Below are positions 1-11,084 of a stretch of 64,000 nucleotides of DNA, one piece after another. Each line of letters begins with the position of its first letter. Positions within the stretch are counted from its first letter, which is position 1. Below the pieces are notes generated by a model, which worked only from the letters and a program-made list of their open reading frames with translations, did not search any database and was not told where the DNA came from. The position numbers were made by a program, and so were the translations under genes. Origin of the DNA: Paracentrotus lividus (lineage: Eukaryota > Echinodermata > Echinoidea > Camarodonta > Echinidae); NCBI GenBank assembly GCA_940671915.1, contig CALNVZ010000070.1, positions 24,189-88,188 of the forward strand, in the 5' to 3' direction.

Positions 1-233
1 AACGGTTTTTTTTGTTATATTGAACGGTTTTATCCACACTGTGTTAAAATGAATGGCGAAATTGGACTGCTTTGTTGCGCTAGCGCGTAATAACAGTAAA
101 ATGGTGCGCACACTATAGATACGCGGAGCAACAATATACGTCACAATAGCTTAATTAGCATCAAAAGTTTTGGCAAACATTGGCAAAGATAAAACCAGAT
201 TAGGCAAGATCAAATATCTAGGGGTCTATTTAC

Positions 234-428
234 TATAATAAATAGTGGCATGCTCTATTAATGCAACATTAATACTATGTGGAACTCCAAATACTACATA
301 ATCCCTCGTGCACATCTGTTTCAACTCGGCCTACGGCCTGGTGAAATAAAGTGCCCTCGGGATAATTTAGTATTTGTCGTGCACATAATCTAGTATGTTG
401 CAAGGTAGAGCATGCACTATTTATATAA
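234..428. mobile_element. Small inverted-repeat element (MITE-like hairpin)
   Basis: The left arm at 234-257 and the right arm at 406-428 are reverse complements apart from one or two indels, and share the core TAGAGCATGCACTATTTAT-type sequence. The 150-base interior has a second short inverted pair, CGTGCACAT near 308 and GTGCACATA near 380. There is no coding capacity. This fits a miniature inverted-repeat element, but no clean target duplication was found, so the superfamily is not assigned. Confidence 0.5.
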
Positions 429-432
429 TGTT

Positions 433-970
433 AAACCAACTAGTTTACATGGCAAAAGGTAAAATTTATATTAAGAAAATAACATTTAATTATTTGAAAT
501 ATATTTGAAGTGTGTGTTGGCAGAAAGAAAACGCAATATAATTCCAAATGAAAAATTGAAGCAATAAGAAATGGGTGTGATTCAAATACCGTGTAAAAGT
601 CCACATTATTGCACATATTAATCAGGTAGTTTAAGTTAAAGAAATACATATGTATATAATATTGTTGCAGACTTTTAATAATAATAATGGTGTATTTAAA
701 CCAACTAGTATACTGTGACAAAAAGTAAAAGTTATAATCATTAAAGAGAATTTAAAATAATTGATTTATACTCTCGACATTGCGTTGTAATTATATGAAA
801 CTTAATTGAGGTGTGTGTTGGCAGAAAGGAAACACAATTATAATTCCAAATGAAAATTGAAATGTGACTTCAATATTTCAATAAAAGTGTAGAAACAAAG
901 AAATGGGTGTGATTGAAATACTGCATATATCTTCACATTATTGCACATATTAATAAACAAATTGTGAAAC
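433..970. repeat. Diverged direct repeat, two units of about 210-270 bp
   Basis: Unit one (about 433-645) and unit two (about 697-970) share the same ordered blocks: CCAACTAGT, then GTGTGTTGGCAGAAAG, then TAATTCCAAATGAAAA, then AAATGGGTGTGATT, then CACATTATTGCACATATTAAT. The second unit is longer because of insertions. Both are AT-rich, and the short open frames across them are not conserved between units, so no gene is called. Confidence 0.7.
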
Positions 971-1142
971 TTATTAAATGTAATAATTAACATAAGAATA
1001 ACATTATATTTTAAAGTATAACGATACAAGAAAAACATGCGAGACAAAGAAGGGGAATGTGCTCATGAATTAATGTTCAGACACCGTGAGATTCAAACGT
1101 TCGCGTTAAGTAGTCGTATTGCAGAAGGTATTGTTGACGAAC

Positions 1143-2240
1143 GGTACCGAGCAGTTCTACACAGGGGGGTATCCAAGTGATGAGAATAACGAATTACCGG
1201 GAGGATATTGCACTGCGTAGAGGCGGGAGGAGATCTCGATGCCTAGAATATATCAACAAACTCTTGACAAAGGTGAGCAGCAACTGCTCGTGTCGCTCGG
1301 ACATGCGATTGATTTCAAGAATTTCCAAAGCGTGGTCATAAGAAACATACTGATCCCTCAGAATGATGCGACACATACGCTTTTGGATCCTCTCAATATC
1401 AATAATTTGACTTGTTGTAATGCTTGTGGACCACAAAGGAGATGAAATATTCTAATAAGGGACGAATGTATGTAGAATATATATTCACTAGGTCGTGCAT
1501 CGGGACTGACGCTCTTCGCAGAGGACATATCATGAATATTCTCCTTCCTGCTTTCGAGACTATGTCAGATATAGGGCTATCCCATTTCAGATTGGATTGC
1601 AGAAGAACACCAAGCAGCTTCTGGCAGTCCGTTTGCTCCGTCTGCTGATCATCGAGACAAAGGTTCGGAGGGTCGATTCTACTCTTGGAAAAAATTACAT
1701 TGAACATGGTTTTTACTTTTATGCACGTTGAATTCGTGTCGTTTTCCTTACTCCAAACCGTTAAGTTGTCAAGATGAGTTGGTAATGTTGAAATACCAGG
1801 AGTGGGGCGGATCTCAAGAATGGACAGATCATCTACATATTTCCAACGTTGATCAATATCTATGGCGCGTCATTTACCAAGTTCAGAAATAGCAAAGACC
1901 AAGTTTAGTCCCTTGAGGAACTCCGCAAGTCAGAGGCAATTCCTCGGAGATACAGGAAGAGATTTTGACTGCCTGGGTTCGATCACTCAGGAAACTTATG
2001 ATAGTTGACCGGATTGCTTCATCAACACCATACTTGACGAGTTTGTGAATCACCACGTTGTGGTTGACGCGGTCAAAGGCCTTTGAGAAATCTATCGTGC
2101 AGAGAGTAGCACATTGCTTAGGCCTGTCTACACCACGAAAGATGTCATCCAATAGACTCACCAAGTAGTGAGTGGTTGAACTTCCCCTTATATTGCCGAA
2201 CTGACGCGGATCCAGATGAGGTGTAAGGTCTTTGATCAGG
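1143..2240 (-). pseudogene. Decayed non-LTR retrotransposon reverse transcriptase fragment
   Basis: Read on the minus strand, 2164-1883 encodes reverse transcriptase blocks including TIDFSKAFDRVNH (catalytic aspartate of block A) and CGVPQGTKLG (block B). The catalytic KYVDDLSIL block follows near 1828-1850 in another frame. Then come the linker at 1707-1399 (KLLGVLLQSNLKWDS, YIRPLLEY) and 1436-1194 (IERIQKRMCRIILRD). The frame changes at least three times with stops between, so it is dead. The layout is that of jockey/CR1-group non-LTR elements; I do not fix the clade. Endonuclease and 5' parts are missing. It appears to be of the same family as the fragment at 2.6-3.6 kb. Confidence 0.85.
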
Positions 2241-2646
2241 AATTGCGAAAGAATTGCGAAAGAAATACATAATTAATTTAGAGTGTTACATTGCCCGGTA
2301 TACGAGTGTCCTCTCTTCCCTTTCGAGTGTCTTTGTTTTGGCTCCGCACGCAAAACGGAAAAGGAAGCATTAAACAAGTTCAATATTTCGTTTTATCAAA
2401 ACGAAAAGGAAAAAAAAAAAAAAAAAATCAGAAGAGGTGTTCTATATTTTATTACAACAAAAAAAAAATATGAAAATTGATTGCAAATGAGTGTTTGATT
2501 TTATCATTTTCAACAACAAAATAGAAAAAAAAACGATGTTCTAGAAAACATTAAAACGAAAAAACGTTCCGTTTTTTCAATTTTTGGACTTTACATATTT
2601 CATTTCTAACAGGAATTATTGATCAACAACTGTATTTCTGTTATTT
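2241..2646. other. AT-rich spacer without a recognised gene
   Basis: The stretch holds A-rich runs near 2406-2426 and 2458-2468. Two overlapping short frames across it are lysine-rich products of the A runs and are not supported as genes. Confidence 0.6.
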
Positions 2647-3563
2647 TGGTAGTAGTAGTAGTAGTAATGGTTTATTCAAATAAAAATTCAATCGAGCCAC
2701 ATGGCCGACTTGTAGAATTTTTTTAAAAATAATCATTTTTACATAGGTACAATATACATTGCATACATTTGAGACAGGAAAGGTCATAAAATATATCACA
2801 TTTTCCTTAAGTTAAACAACTCATACTGTACATGTTATAATAATAATAATTAAGTGTCGAGTCGGAATTATCTAGTGATTAGGATATATATATATATATA
2901 TATTTACGTAAGAAAATTAAGTTTAAGTAAGAATATTACGAAATTAAATTATAGCAGAGAAGGAGAAAAGGGGTGAGGAAAAGAGAGCAGCTAGTTATCA
3001 ACGAGCATAAGCATGAAAAAACATAATTATGATTTATCCAGGTTTGAGATATGGGAATAGGAAAAGGTCATACACAGTCCCTCCCTTCTGTCAACCAAAG
3101 AAGGTAGCTTCATCACATCCAAGGCGTTATCATAAGAGCGATTTATGGGTCCTAAGATTATTTTGAGAGTTCTTTTTTGTACTCTTTCAAGACGATCAAT
3201 CTGCTGTTTCGTCAGCCCACCATTCCAAACCGGGGTAGCGTACTCTAATAAGGGTCTTAGAAAACCGATGTAGATTGTGGGGTGGTCTTCAGTAGGCAAA
3301 CCATGACTTTTCAGAATCCTAATTAGATGTATTCTTCCATTAGCACGTTTTATCATTGAATCTACTTGGTCATTCCACTTTAAATCAGTCACAATATGGA
3401 CACCTAACAATTTCACCGATTCAGATTGCTTGAGAGGTTGATGGTCTACTTCAAGTAGTGGAGATTCGGGGGGCTCTCGCATAAAACATATTTGCATGGT
3501 CTCACATTTAGCCGGGTTTAGGGACATACCGTTTGACAAGGACCATTCACCATTTTTCATCAA
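2647..3563 (-). pseudogene. 3' fragment of a non-LTR retrotransposon with tail
   Basis: The minus strand from 3563 to 3027 encodes 178 residues of the post-catalytic reverse transcriptase/linker region: NPAKCETMQI, then KLLGVHIVTDLKWNDQ, then FLRPLLEYATPVWNGG, then IDRLERVQKRTLKIILG. The frame ends near 3027, and the 3' untranslated part appears to run to about 2647, where a short TAC/TAG trinucleotide run (2650-2665) may be the retroposon tail. The catalytic core and everything 5' of it are absent, so this is a 5'-truncated copy. Gene content and order match the fragment at 1.1-2.2 kb. A TA run lies inside it at about 2885-2903. Confidence 0.8.
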
Positions 3564-3727
3564 ATCAGAATCAGTTTGTGCCCAATATTCCGTTTTTGCT
3601 CTTTCCGTTTACAAAACAGAAAAACGAATTATCTGATAGTACCTTGATTTACCTTTGATTTGCTCCCATTTAGTTATCTATTTAAGATCATTAACTCAAA
3701 ATCATTTAAATACGTTTTGCCTTAAAG

Positions 3728-3782
3728 CTTCTTCCAAAGGAGTGCACATGGATCTCTAAACTACGACAAGACCTATGACCAG
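3728..3782 (+). CDS. Candidate small exon of the LRR/NLR-like gene
   Basis: The 55-base block is bounded by an AG at 3726-3727 and a GTAAGC donor at 3783. After one leading base it reads without stops (ending LNYDKTYDQ) and leaves phase 0, matching the phase-0 start of the exon at 3993. The upstream boundary is the least certain part; a different acceptor further 5' is possible. Earlier exons lie outside the recognisable sequence or the window. Confidence 0.45.
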
Positions 3783-3992
3783 GTAAGCATATTTTTTTTT
3801 AATGTTGGCTCACTTCACTCACCTGAAAAGAAGTTCGAACCGCTGCATATCTTATTATCGTGATATAGTTATTTAGAAATCACTTCATTGTTTTCACTGT
3901 GGTAGGATATTCGTATTGTTGTCGTTTATTTAATTCGTCCGGAGGTGAAAATTCATTTGACTTTCATGTGCATGGTGTGGATTCCATTCCAG

Positions 3993-4510
3993 GTTTATGA
4001 GCTTAAGATAAATAATTGCCTTCTATCTGCTGAGATAACCGACATGCTGTGGTCCTACTCCGGATCCTTCACCACACTGCACGTTCTCACCATATCAGAC
4101 TCTTCTCTCAGTTTCCCTTCATCTCCTCATGAGCTTCCACACGTCACAAAGCTTGAAGCAGAGAGAGTGACGTCACAAAGCTACGAAGGTCTGCTCTCAT
4201 CTCTGCCTGGCTTGAGAGTGATCGATATCACTATCGATGATGCAGAGAGAGATATCTCTCTGATCACGGATTGTCTTCAACGGACCGGAGGAGAGCAGCT
4301 CACATTTATCAGACTTAAAGCACCCTCATCACTCCCATCAGAGAAGATGATGGTATCGAGAGAGACGATAAGAGGACTGGGTCTGCTGATCAGAGAACAA
4401 ACCAAGAACCTACGTCACCTAGACCTGTGGAATGTAATGTGCAGAGATGAGGAAGACTGGATGGACCTCGTTGAGTGCTGCAGACATGTCAAGACTATGG
4501 GATATATAGG
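3993..4510 (+). CDS. LRR-like exon of an NLR-type receptor gene (3' part of gene)
   Basis: This is a 518-base exon between an acceptor AG at 3991-3992 and a GTAAGT donor at 4511. It reads in phase 0 from VYELKINNCLLSAE and ends two bases into a codon. The protein has repeated leucine-spaced segments (LHVLTISDSSL, LPGLRVIDI, LRHLDLWNV) typical of diverged leucine-rich repeats, and overall resembles the C-terminal region of the large NACHT/LRR (NLR) families expanded in sea urchins. No NACHT domain is in the window, so the NLR assignment is inferred. The next exons are at 8188-8287 and 8936-9010 with matching phases. The 3.7-kb following intron carries a Penelope-like element in antisense. Confidence 0.7.
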
Positions 4511-4756
4511 GTAAGTTAGTTTTTTGCACTTAATTCATGTAAAAAAAAACAAAATAAAAAATAAAAATTGGATGGCATTGGTAGAAAGTAAAGATCTGAA
4601 TAGAAACGCTCGCCTGTCACAAATGATGACTTTCAAATAAGCCGTCTTATCCTTTGCATTTTATACAGTCATATCAGAACACACAAAAACACCTCTTCAT
4701 GCATTCACTTTGGTAATTTGTATAAAAGTCTTTCATCTAAATAATTTTAAATAAGT

Positions 4757-4822
<66 letters not shown>

Positions 4823-5596
4823 AATATATCTAAAGCCTACCTTAGGTGGTCTTTGCCTGCTTCGAAAACGTAAATTAGGAGGTCTTTTACATTAGGAGGA
4901 CATATACATGTCCATTTAATGTTTAGACCCAAATTAATGTTAGAAATCGTTTTGCTAAAAAGACGAGTTACACGGTATTAGAAAATGTAAGGCACCAAAA
5001 TTTATTCAGAAATGCACATAATATTGTTTGGCCCTACACAAGTACATTAATCGGTGGTTTAAAAATGATTGTGTATATCATGCAGGATGTAAATTATTAC
5101 ATTAAGAGTTTTTTGTAAGTTTTCTTTGTAGAGTTTTTGTAAAATCTGAAATCTATATCTTTATTATGAGTGTGTGAATATGTATATGGGGAATCGATTT
5201 ATGCAATTAGTATTTTGTTTAATAGTGAAATAATACACTCTGGAATAAAGTATTTGAAAACAAATATGAAACATATCGTACCTACATTCAAATCTGTATG
5301 TGGGACTGGGGACCAAGCCCACGCGCCCGCGCACGTGCGTATATACGGTATATTGAGTGACATTAGCTGGATATAGTCATGTTCTGCTAACATACCCTAT
5401 TTATGTTGAACTATGTTAAATGGACAAATTATTTTGGAAATTAAGTGCATATATTTAACTCAGGGTAAAAACATTTTATTGGCATGAGAAGCTTAAAATT
5501 CATGAAATTAGTGTGTTAATATATATGACGACTTAAAATCCAAGTCCAGGTAATGTGTTTTTTTAAAGTAAGTCCAGATAAGGTAGGGTTTAGGAT

Positions 5597-5629
<33 letters not shown>

Positions 5630-5935
5630 ACAAAAATTCTGGAAGAATAGTCGTGTAGGCAAATCTTTTTCCACTTTAACCGGTTTCTTTATTTTCTTCA
5701 GAAAGTAAAAGTGAAACACAAACCTTTTAAAAAATCAAAACACAACATTTAACACTTGCGTGCTGGCGCTAGATGAGCGCAAAACAAGTGCGTCGCTTAG
5801 CAACCTAATCATTATACAACATATTATTACGTCATAATAAGATACCTCACAATCATTTAACAATATTTTGTACATATTTACAATAGATCATTTGGATTGT
5901 CATGAAATTTAGAGTCGAATAAATAAACAAACTTG
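4511..5935. other. Intron sequence with TA microsatellites
   Basis: This is the first part of the intron between the exons ending at 4510 and starting at 8188. It holds long TA/TATA runs at about 4757-4825 and 5596-5622 and no supportable coding sequence. The short frames in it are AT-rich chance frames. The region from about 5730 may be the 3' flank of the Penelope-like element that follows. Confidence 0.6.
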
Positions 5936-7875
5936 CTATGGCCTATTTAGTTCTGGCTTAAATGAATCAATGAAATATTTTTCTTTTGCTTTACGTTCAT
6001 TTTCATTATCCGTTTTCAATTTATAAAATGGTACAACTTTAAATTCAGGGTATATTCCTTGAGCACACTTTGATATGTGTTTGCTCACATTAAGAACTTG
6101 ATATTTTTTCTCTCTTACGTGCTGACGGTGTAATGTCATTCGGTTACGTAAAATATCACCCGTTTCTCCTATATATTGTTTCCCACATCCATTGCAAGTT
6201 ATACAGTAGATTAGGTTTCTTGATGTACACGAAAATGATTCTTTCAATATAAATGTTTTTTTTTTGTCACCATTATTATAAAACTCCAACTTATCTGTGG
6301 TAGGCATATATGGGCACGTTTTACATCTTTTGTCTTTACATTTTTTTGTTCCCCCTTGTGTTTTATCTAATGATGCTCTGGTCAACATTTTTTTCAAATT
6401 AGGAGCTTGCCTTCGACTTGAGACATAATTTGTTTTATCAAATATCTTTTTAAGGTTAGCATCATTATTCAAAAGGGGCATAGATTGTTTTATAGTATTT
6501 GAAAAATCCCCATTATTAGGATTATATGTAGACACAAAAACAATATTCTCTTGTTCATCTATCTTCTTTTTTGTTTGTCTAAGAATATTTTGTTCTATAA
6601 GACATGCCTTCTGTATACCTACTTTGATAAGGTCCTTCGGATATTTCCGAAGAATAAGCATGGATTCTAGTTCTCTTAATCGTTTCTCTCTAGTTTCTTC
6701 ATTTGATACAATGGTACAAATTCTCCTCGCCAAATTATATGGCACATTTCTTTTCGTATGTCGTGGATGACATGAGTCGAAATGCAAGTATTGGTGCGTA
6801 TCTGTAATTTTATAATATATATCTGTTTCTAATTTGTTATTTTTCTTGAGTACATTAATGTCCAAAAATGAAACGTTCTCATCAGATACATCTATCTTAA
6901 GTGATATGTCTTCATGTAGATTTTGAAGACTATCATAGAATACTTTTACATCACCAAATTCTTTTTTCCATATAATGAAACAATCATCAAGGTACCTAAG
7001 CCAATTCTCCTCCACATATAAGCTAGAAACAAGTTAGCATAAGTCGGGGCCATTTTTGTGCCCATTGCTGTTCCTTTGATTTGTTTATAATAGTCACCAT
7101 TGAATTGAAGTATGTTATTTTTCAATATGATTTCTATCGCTTCTAAAACAACATCTTTACTTATCCTAGGTATTAAATCACCAGGATAAGTTTCTAGCCA
7201 ATACTGAATAGCTTTCAATCCAATTTGATGATTTATATTCGTATATAAGCTGTTCACATCAAAAGTAACTAATATACTATCATCGTCAATATCTTCAGGT
7301 ACATGATTTTAAAAGTCAACACTATCTCTAATAAAACTTTTCACGTGCTTTAAATATGGCTTAAGTACAACATCAATCAAGTTACTGAGACGATGTGTTG
7401 GACATACTGGTCCAGCAACTATTGGTCTCATCTTTAAGTCTACGTCAGTATCACATTGTACATAAGAGCTTTTTTGCTCTAATATGTTTTCTTTAATGCG
7501 TTTACTTTGATGTATTTTAGGTAAGCCATAAAATAACTTGTCTTATACTCAAAATTGGTAATATACGCTTTTTCTTTCTTTGTGAAAATTGTTTCATATT
7601 TTTTTTACCAATTGTCTTATCTGTTTCATAACCATACTATCCTCATTCTGGGATAGTTTTTTGTACGTTTCTTTTTTCTCCAAATGGTCATTCATTTTTC
7701 GTATATGAAATTCTTTATCCATTAAAACAAACGCACCTCCTTTATCCGCTTGTTTTATAATGATATCATCTTCTTTCATTAAATTTTTAAGCGCATTCAA
7801 CTCTTTTGTAGGCAAGTTGTTTTTACATTGATCAGAAGTATTATCAGAATTGAAATTGTTACTGAAAGTTTTCAA
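5936..7875 (-). pseudogene. Penelope-like retroelement (RT plus GIY-YIG endonuclease), broken
   Basis: On the minus strand the order is an N-terminal part (7875-7594, KQADKGGAFVLMD), then reverse transcriptase blocks YGLPKIH (about 7530), RPIVAGPVCPTHRLSN, TFDVNSLYTNI, GTAMGTKMAPTYANLF and the catalytic WLRYLDDCFIIWK near 6990. A linker with a cysteine cluster CKDKRCKTCPYM (about 6330) follows, then a C-terminal GIY-YIG nuclease seen as LIYCITCNGCGKQYIGETG (about 6180) with a downstream R and the terminal FKPELN. RT followed by GIY-YIG is the hallmark of endonuclease-positive Penelope-like elements. It is dead: frameshifts near 7015 and about 7550-7590, and a stop at 7309-7311. It lies antisense in an intron of the LRR gene. 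Confidence 0.9.
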
Positions 7876-8187
7876 GAAATCAATATATTTATCTAATGTT
7901 TGATTTCTATTAATTTATATTAATATATATTAATTCTCGGCATCATTTATTAGGCCTACTCTTTTCCTGTATTTCTTGTTAAGGTCATTTTGTTGAATAA
8001 TTGATTGGTAGGGCTTATTCAGCTTTTATTTCAGATTCATTTTGTTTTGTTCGATTTTACCCAAACCTCGTACTTCATGCGATTTTGCAGTTTGCATCTG
8101 TTTTGATAACCATACGTTATGTCTCATGTCTGACTATTTGTTTTCGGTCTGGTATCTCATCCTATCCACATCATCCTCTGTGTATAG
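7876..8187. other. Intron remainder upstream of the exon at 8188
   Basis: AT-rich sequence including TATTAATATA-type runs at 7905-7935. It leads into the pyrimidine-rich acceptor of the exon at 8188. No separate gene is supported; the open frames entering the exon from upstream are intron read-through. Confidence 0.5.
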
Positions 8188-8287
8188 GTTGTACGGATGG
8201 GGGACTAAAGAGGGCGGCATACTGGACTCTCATCTCAAGGCTCACCGTACATCAGGAGACGGAATCGCAGTGTATGTTGAGGATGAT
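8188..8287 (+). CDS. Penultimate exon of the LRR/NLR-like gene
   Basis: The exon runs from an acceptor (TGTATAG, ending 8187) to a GTAAGT donor at 8288. Its first base completes the GG left by the exon ending at 4510, and the remainder reads LYGWGTKEGGILDSHLKAH and onward to VEDD with no stop, ending in phase 0. Phase agreement on both sides with standard splice sites supports a real exon. The function of this segment is not recognised. Confidence 0.6.
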
Positions 8288-8935
8288 GTAAGTATCATGC
8301 TCATTGACATATGCAACAGAACACAGTAATTGTTCATTTTATATTGTTTTATTTCTTGATATGATATGACGCCTCACTTTCTTTCCAGTAATTTGTCCTC
8401 ATTCTAGTATAGTAGACCTACATTTTGCAAAAAGAAATAGTTTCTGAATCATTCTGTGTAGGTCTGTAGTTATCCTATTTTCTTCAATCTTGCTTTCTGC
8501 ATTTTTCATGTTACATGAATATGTTTCGTATATATTTTTTTATATTCGTGTTCATGGATTGTTCTTGACCCTACTGTGAGACAGGTTTTCTGAGGATAAT
8601 AGTTTTGTAAATACTCATATGTTTTGTGATTAAACTTCATTTACATTAATGATTTTAGTTCAGCAAGCATATTTCTATTTTCATTTTAAACCAAATATAT
8701 AGGTCTATCATGATTTTAGTACATATATATCAAAGGGAAAGACAATTCATGCTTAACAATGTTAACTGGAATAGTACGTGCTGATCATTTCATTGTAAAT
8801 GTAATGTGTATTATGAAATTATGATCTCATACTGAATTAAAACTTCGTATGAAATTATCACAATTATGGAACTGACGAATATGTTTTCATTATTATTTTG
8901 AAGAAAAAAAAATTCTTATTTTATTTTTCTCACAG
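8288..8935. other. Short intron of the LRR/NLR-like gene
   Basis: Begins GTAAGT and ends with a T-rich tract and CACAG. AT-rich, with no feature seen inside. Confidence 0.55.
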
Positions 8936-9010
8936 GATTATCCTTATACACAGCACAAGCATCGCATTTCTCCGCCGTTTGAGCTACAGGACATGGAGCT
9001 GAAATGTTAA
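8936..9010 (+). CDS. Last visible exon of the LRR/NLR-like gene, with stop
   Basis: A pyrimidine-rich tract and CACAG acceptor end at 8935. The exon continues the frame (DYPYTQHKHRISPPFELQ) for 24 codons to a TAA at 9008-9010. The non-LTR retrotransposon fragment starts within a few bases of this stop, so the stop may be native, with the insertion in the 3' UTR, or it may have been supplied by the insertion with loss of the original end. Confidence 0.55.
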   Translation, partial: DYPYTQHKHRISPPFELQDMELKC

Positions 9011-10889
9011 TGTGGCGCTGTGCCTTTGAAAATATGTTCCCTCAACACACTTTACCTCAAGGAAGTGTAACTTTTGACTTACCTATTGTAAATTATGATA
9101 TTGTTTTAAATGCCCTAAAAAGTGTAAACACAAAAGCTTCTTGTGGTCTAGATGGCATAAGCTATAAAATACTTAATTATGTGGTGAATGTGTGATTCCC
9201 TCAATTGTGAGTTTGATAAATATATCATTTTTATCTTGTTGTTTTCCTCGTGAATGGAAAGAAGCTAAAATTTTACCTCTTCATAAAAAAAGGAAGTTTT
9301 GAAGAAATGAACAATTTCCGACCTATATCTGTCTTGAGTGTTATATCTAAAATTATTGAAAAGATTGTTAACAAAGAATTAGAATTATTTTTGATTGAAT
9401 CTGAGATATACTATCAGAAAATCAATTCGGTTTAGAAAAAATCATTCTACTGAAACAGCCTTAGTTTTATATGGTCAATGATTGGTATGCAAGTATTAAT
9501 AATGGCAAAATAATTGGTGTTATGTTCATTGATTTGAGAAAAGCGTTTGACCTCGTAGATTTAGAATTGTTATTACATAAATTAAAACACCATGGTTTTT
9601 CTGCAAATGCCATTAAGTGGTTTCATTCTTATTTATTTGATAGAACCCAACGAGTTAGTGTAAATGGAACTCTGTCCATAAGCAGAGCAACATGTAAAGG
9701 TGTTCCTCAGGGTTCAATCTTAGGGCCGAAATTATTTTCAATATTTATAAATGATATGCCTAAGGTTCTAAAACATTCCAAAATTGTTATGTATGCAGAT
9801 GATACATCGATATATGTGGAAGGTACAACTTTAATTGAAATACAAAACAAATTAGAAGAAGATTTAAAATATATTGTTGACTGGTTAGAAAAAAATCGTA
9901 TGATGATAAATTATGAAAAAACTAAATGCATGCTAGTTGGTACGCGAGCTAGATTATCACATTATTATAATACCACTTTTAATATAAATTGTAATAACAA
10001 TAGTGTTAAGCAAGTTTTTTCTTTTGAATGTTTTAGGTGTGATGATAGATAATACACTTTCATGGAAGGAACATGTTTCCAAGGTATCTAATAAAGTTAG
10101 TAAGAATATTGGTGTGATAAGAAGATTAAGTATTATGTTAATCAAAATACTTTACTTACCATGTATAATGCTATGGTTATGCCCATACTTGATTATTGTT
10201 GTGTGTTGTTTGGGGGATAGATATAAGGACGATACAGGTAGATTAAACAAGTTACAGAAAAGGGCTGCAAGAATATTTTAAAAGCAGATTTTATGACTCC
10301 TTCTGATACATTATTCACTTCTTTAAATTTGATGCGCTTTGAACATAGAGTTCTTTATTTCCGATATTTGTTAATGTTTAAATGTATGAAAGGTATGGCC
10401 CCCTCATGTTTGAATAAAATGTTTAAGTTTAGAAAAGACCTACACACGTATGGAACTAGATCATCGTCTCAAAATAAATTACATTCCCCTAAATGTAATG
10501 TAGAATCGTTTAAACATTCTTTCATTTTTTAGCCGTCTCCTCTGGAACAATTTAGAACCATCATGCCAAAATATTCAAACTCTTGCATCTTTCCGACAAT
10601 ACTTGATTAATCATTTATCTTCATTCTAGCCCAATTTTCTTCATAAGTTAAAGTTCTTATTTCTTTTTACCCAACTTGTAGTATGTTATTTCATTTTTTG
10701 ATAATTATATTGTGACTATGAATGTGTATATATTTATACTTATATGTTGATATACGTAACGATGTCTAATGTATGATTTTGTATTTTTATGTGTATATAT
10801 TGCAGGACCCCAAGGGAGAGCAACTTCTGTTGATTGGGTGTCCTGCTAAAATATTGTGAATAAATAAATAAATAAATAAATAAATAAAA
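9011..10889 (+). pseudogene. 5'-truncated non-LTR retrotransposon (L2/CR1-like)
   Basis: Plus-strand reverse transcriptase in several frames. 9004-9195 gives ASCGLDGISYKILN. 9250-9435 gives NNFRPISVLSVISKIIEKIV. 9471-10052 gives MFIDLRKAFDLVD (block A), CKGVPQGSILGPKLFSIFIND and MYADDTSIYVEG (catalytic YADD). 10003-10281 and 10293-10532 give the C-terminal linker (LGVMIDNTLSWKEHV, LNKLQKRAARIF, YGTRSS). At least four frameshifts break it. The endonuclease is missing. It ends in a stem-loop and an ATAA/AAAT tetranucleotide tail at about 10859-10889, as in L2/CR1-like elements. Its 5' junction is within a few bases of the stop codon of the LRR gene. Confidence 0.9.
10804..10889 (+). repeat. 3' stem-loop and tetranucleotide tail of the non-LTR element
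   Basis: CAGGACCCC (about 10804-10812) and the downstream GGGTGTCCTG (about 10838-10847) can pair around a loop of roughly 25 bases. Immediately after comes a run of TAAA repeats. A terminal hairpin before a short tandem tail is a known template signal of L2/CR1-like reverse transcriptases; its role here is inferred. Confidence 0.65.
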
Positions 10890-10925
10890 TGCAAATTAGG
10901 ATCTGAAATTACTACAAAGGCTTCT

Positions 10926-11051
10926 TTGCAATACAACCAATCATTTAAGTTAAAAAAAATTCTTCCGCAGAATAATTGATCAAACCCAAATTTGCACGTA
11001 TGGGACTATGGGACTTTAAATGCCTCAAATTCCTATATCTCGTCATGTTTT

Positions 11052-11084
<33 letters not shown>

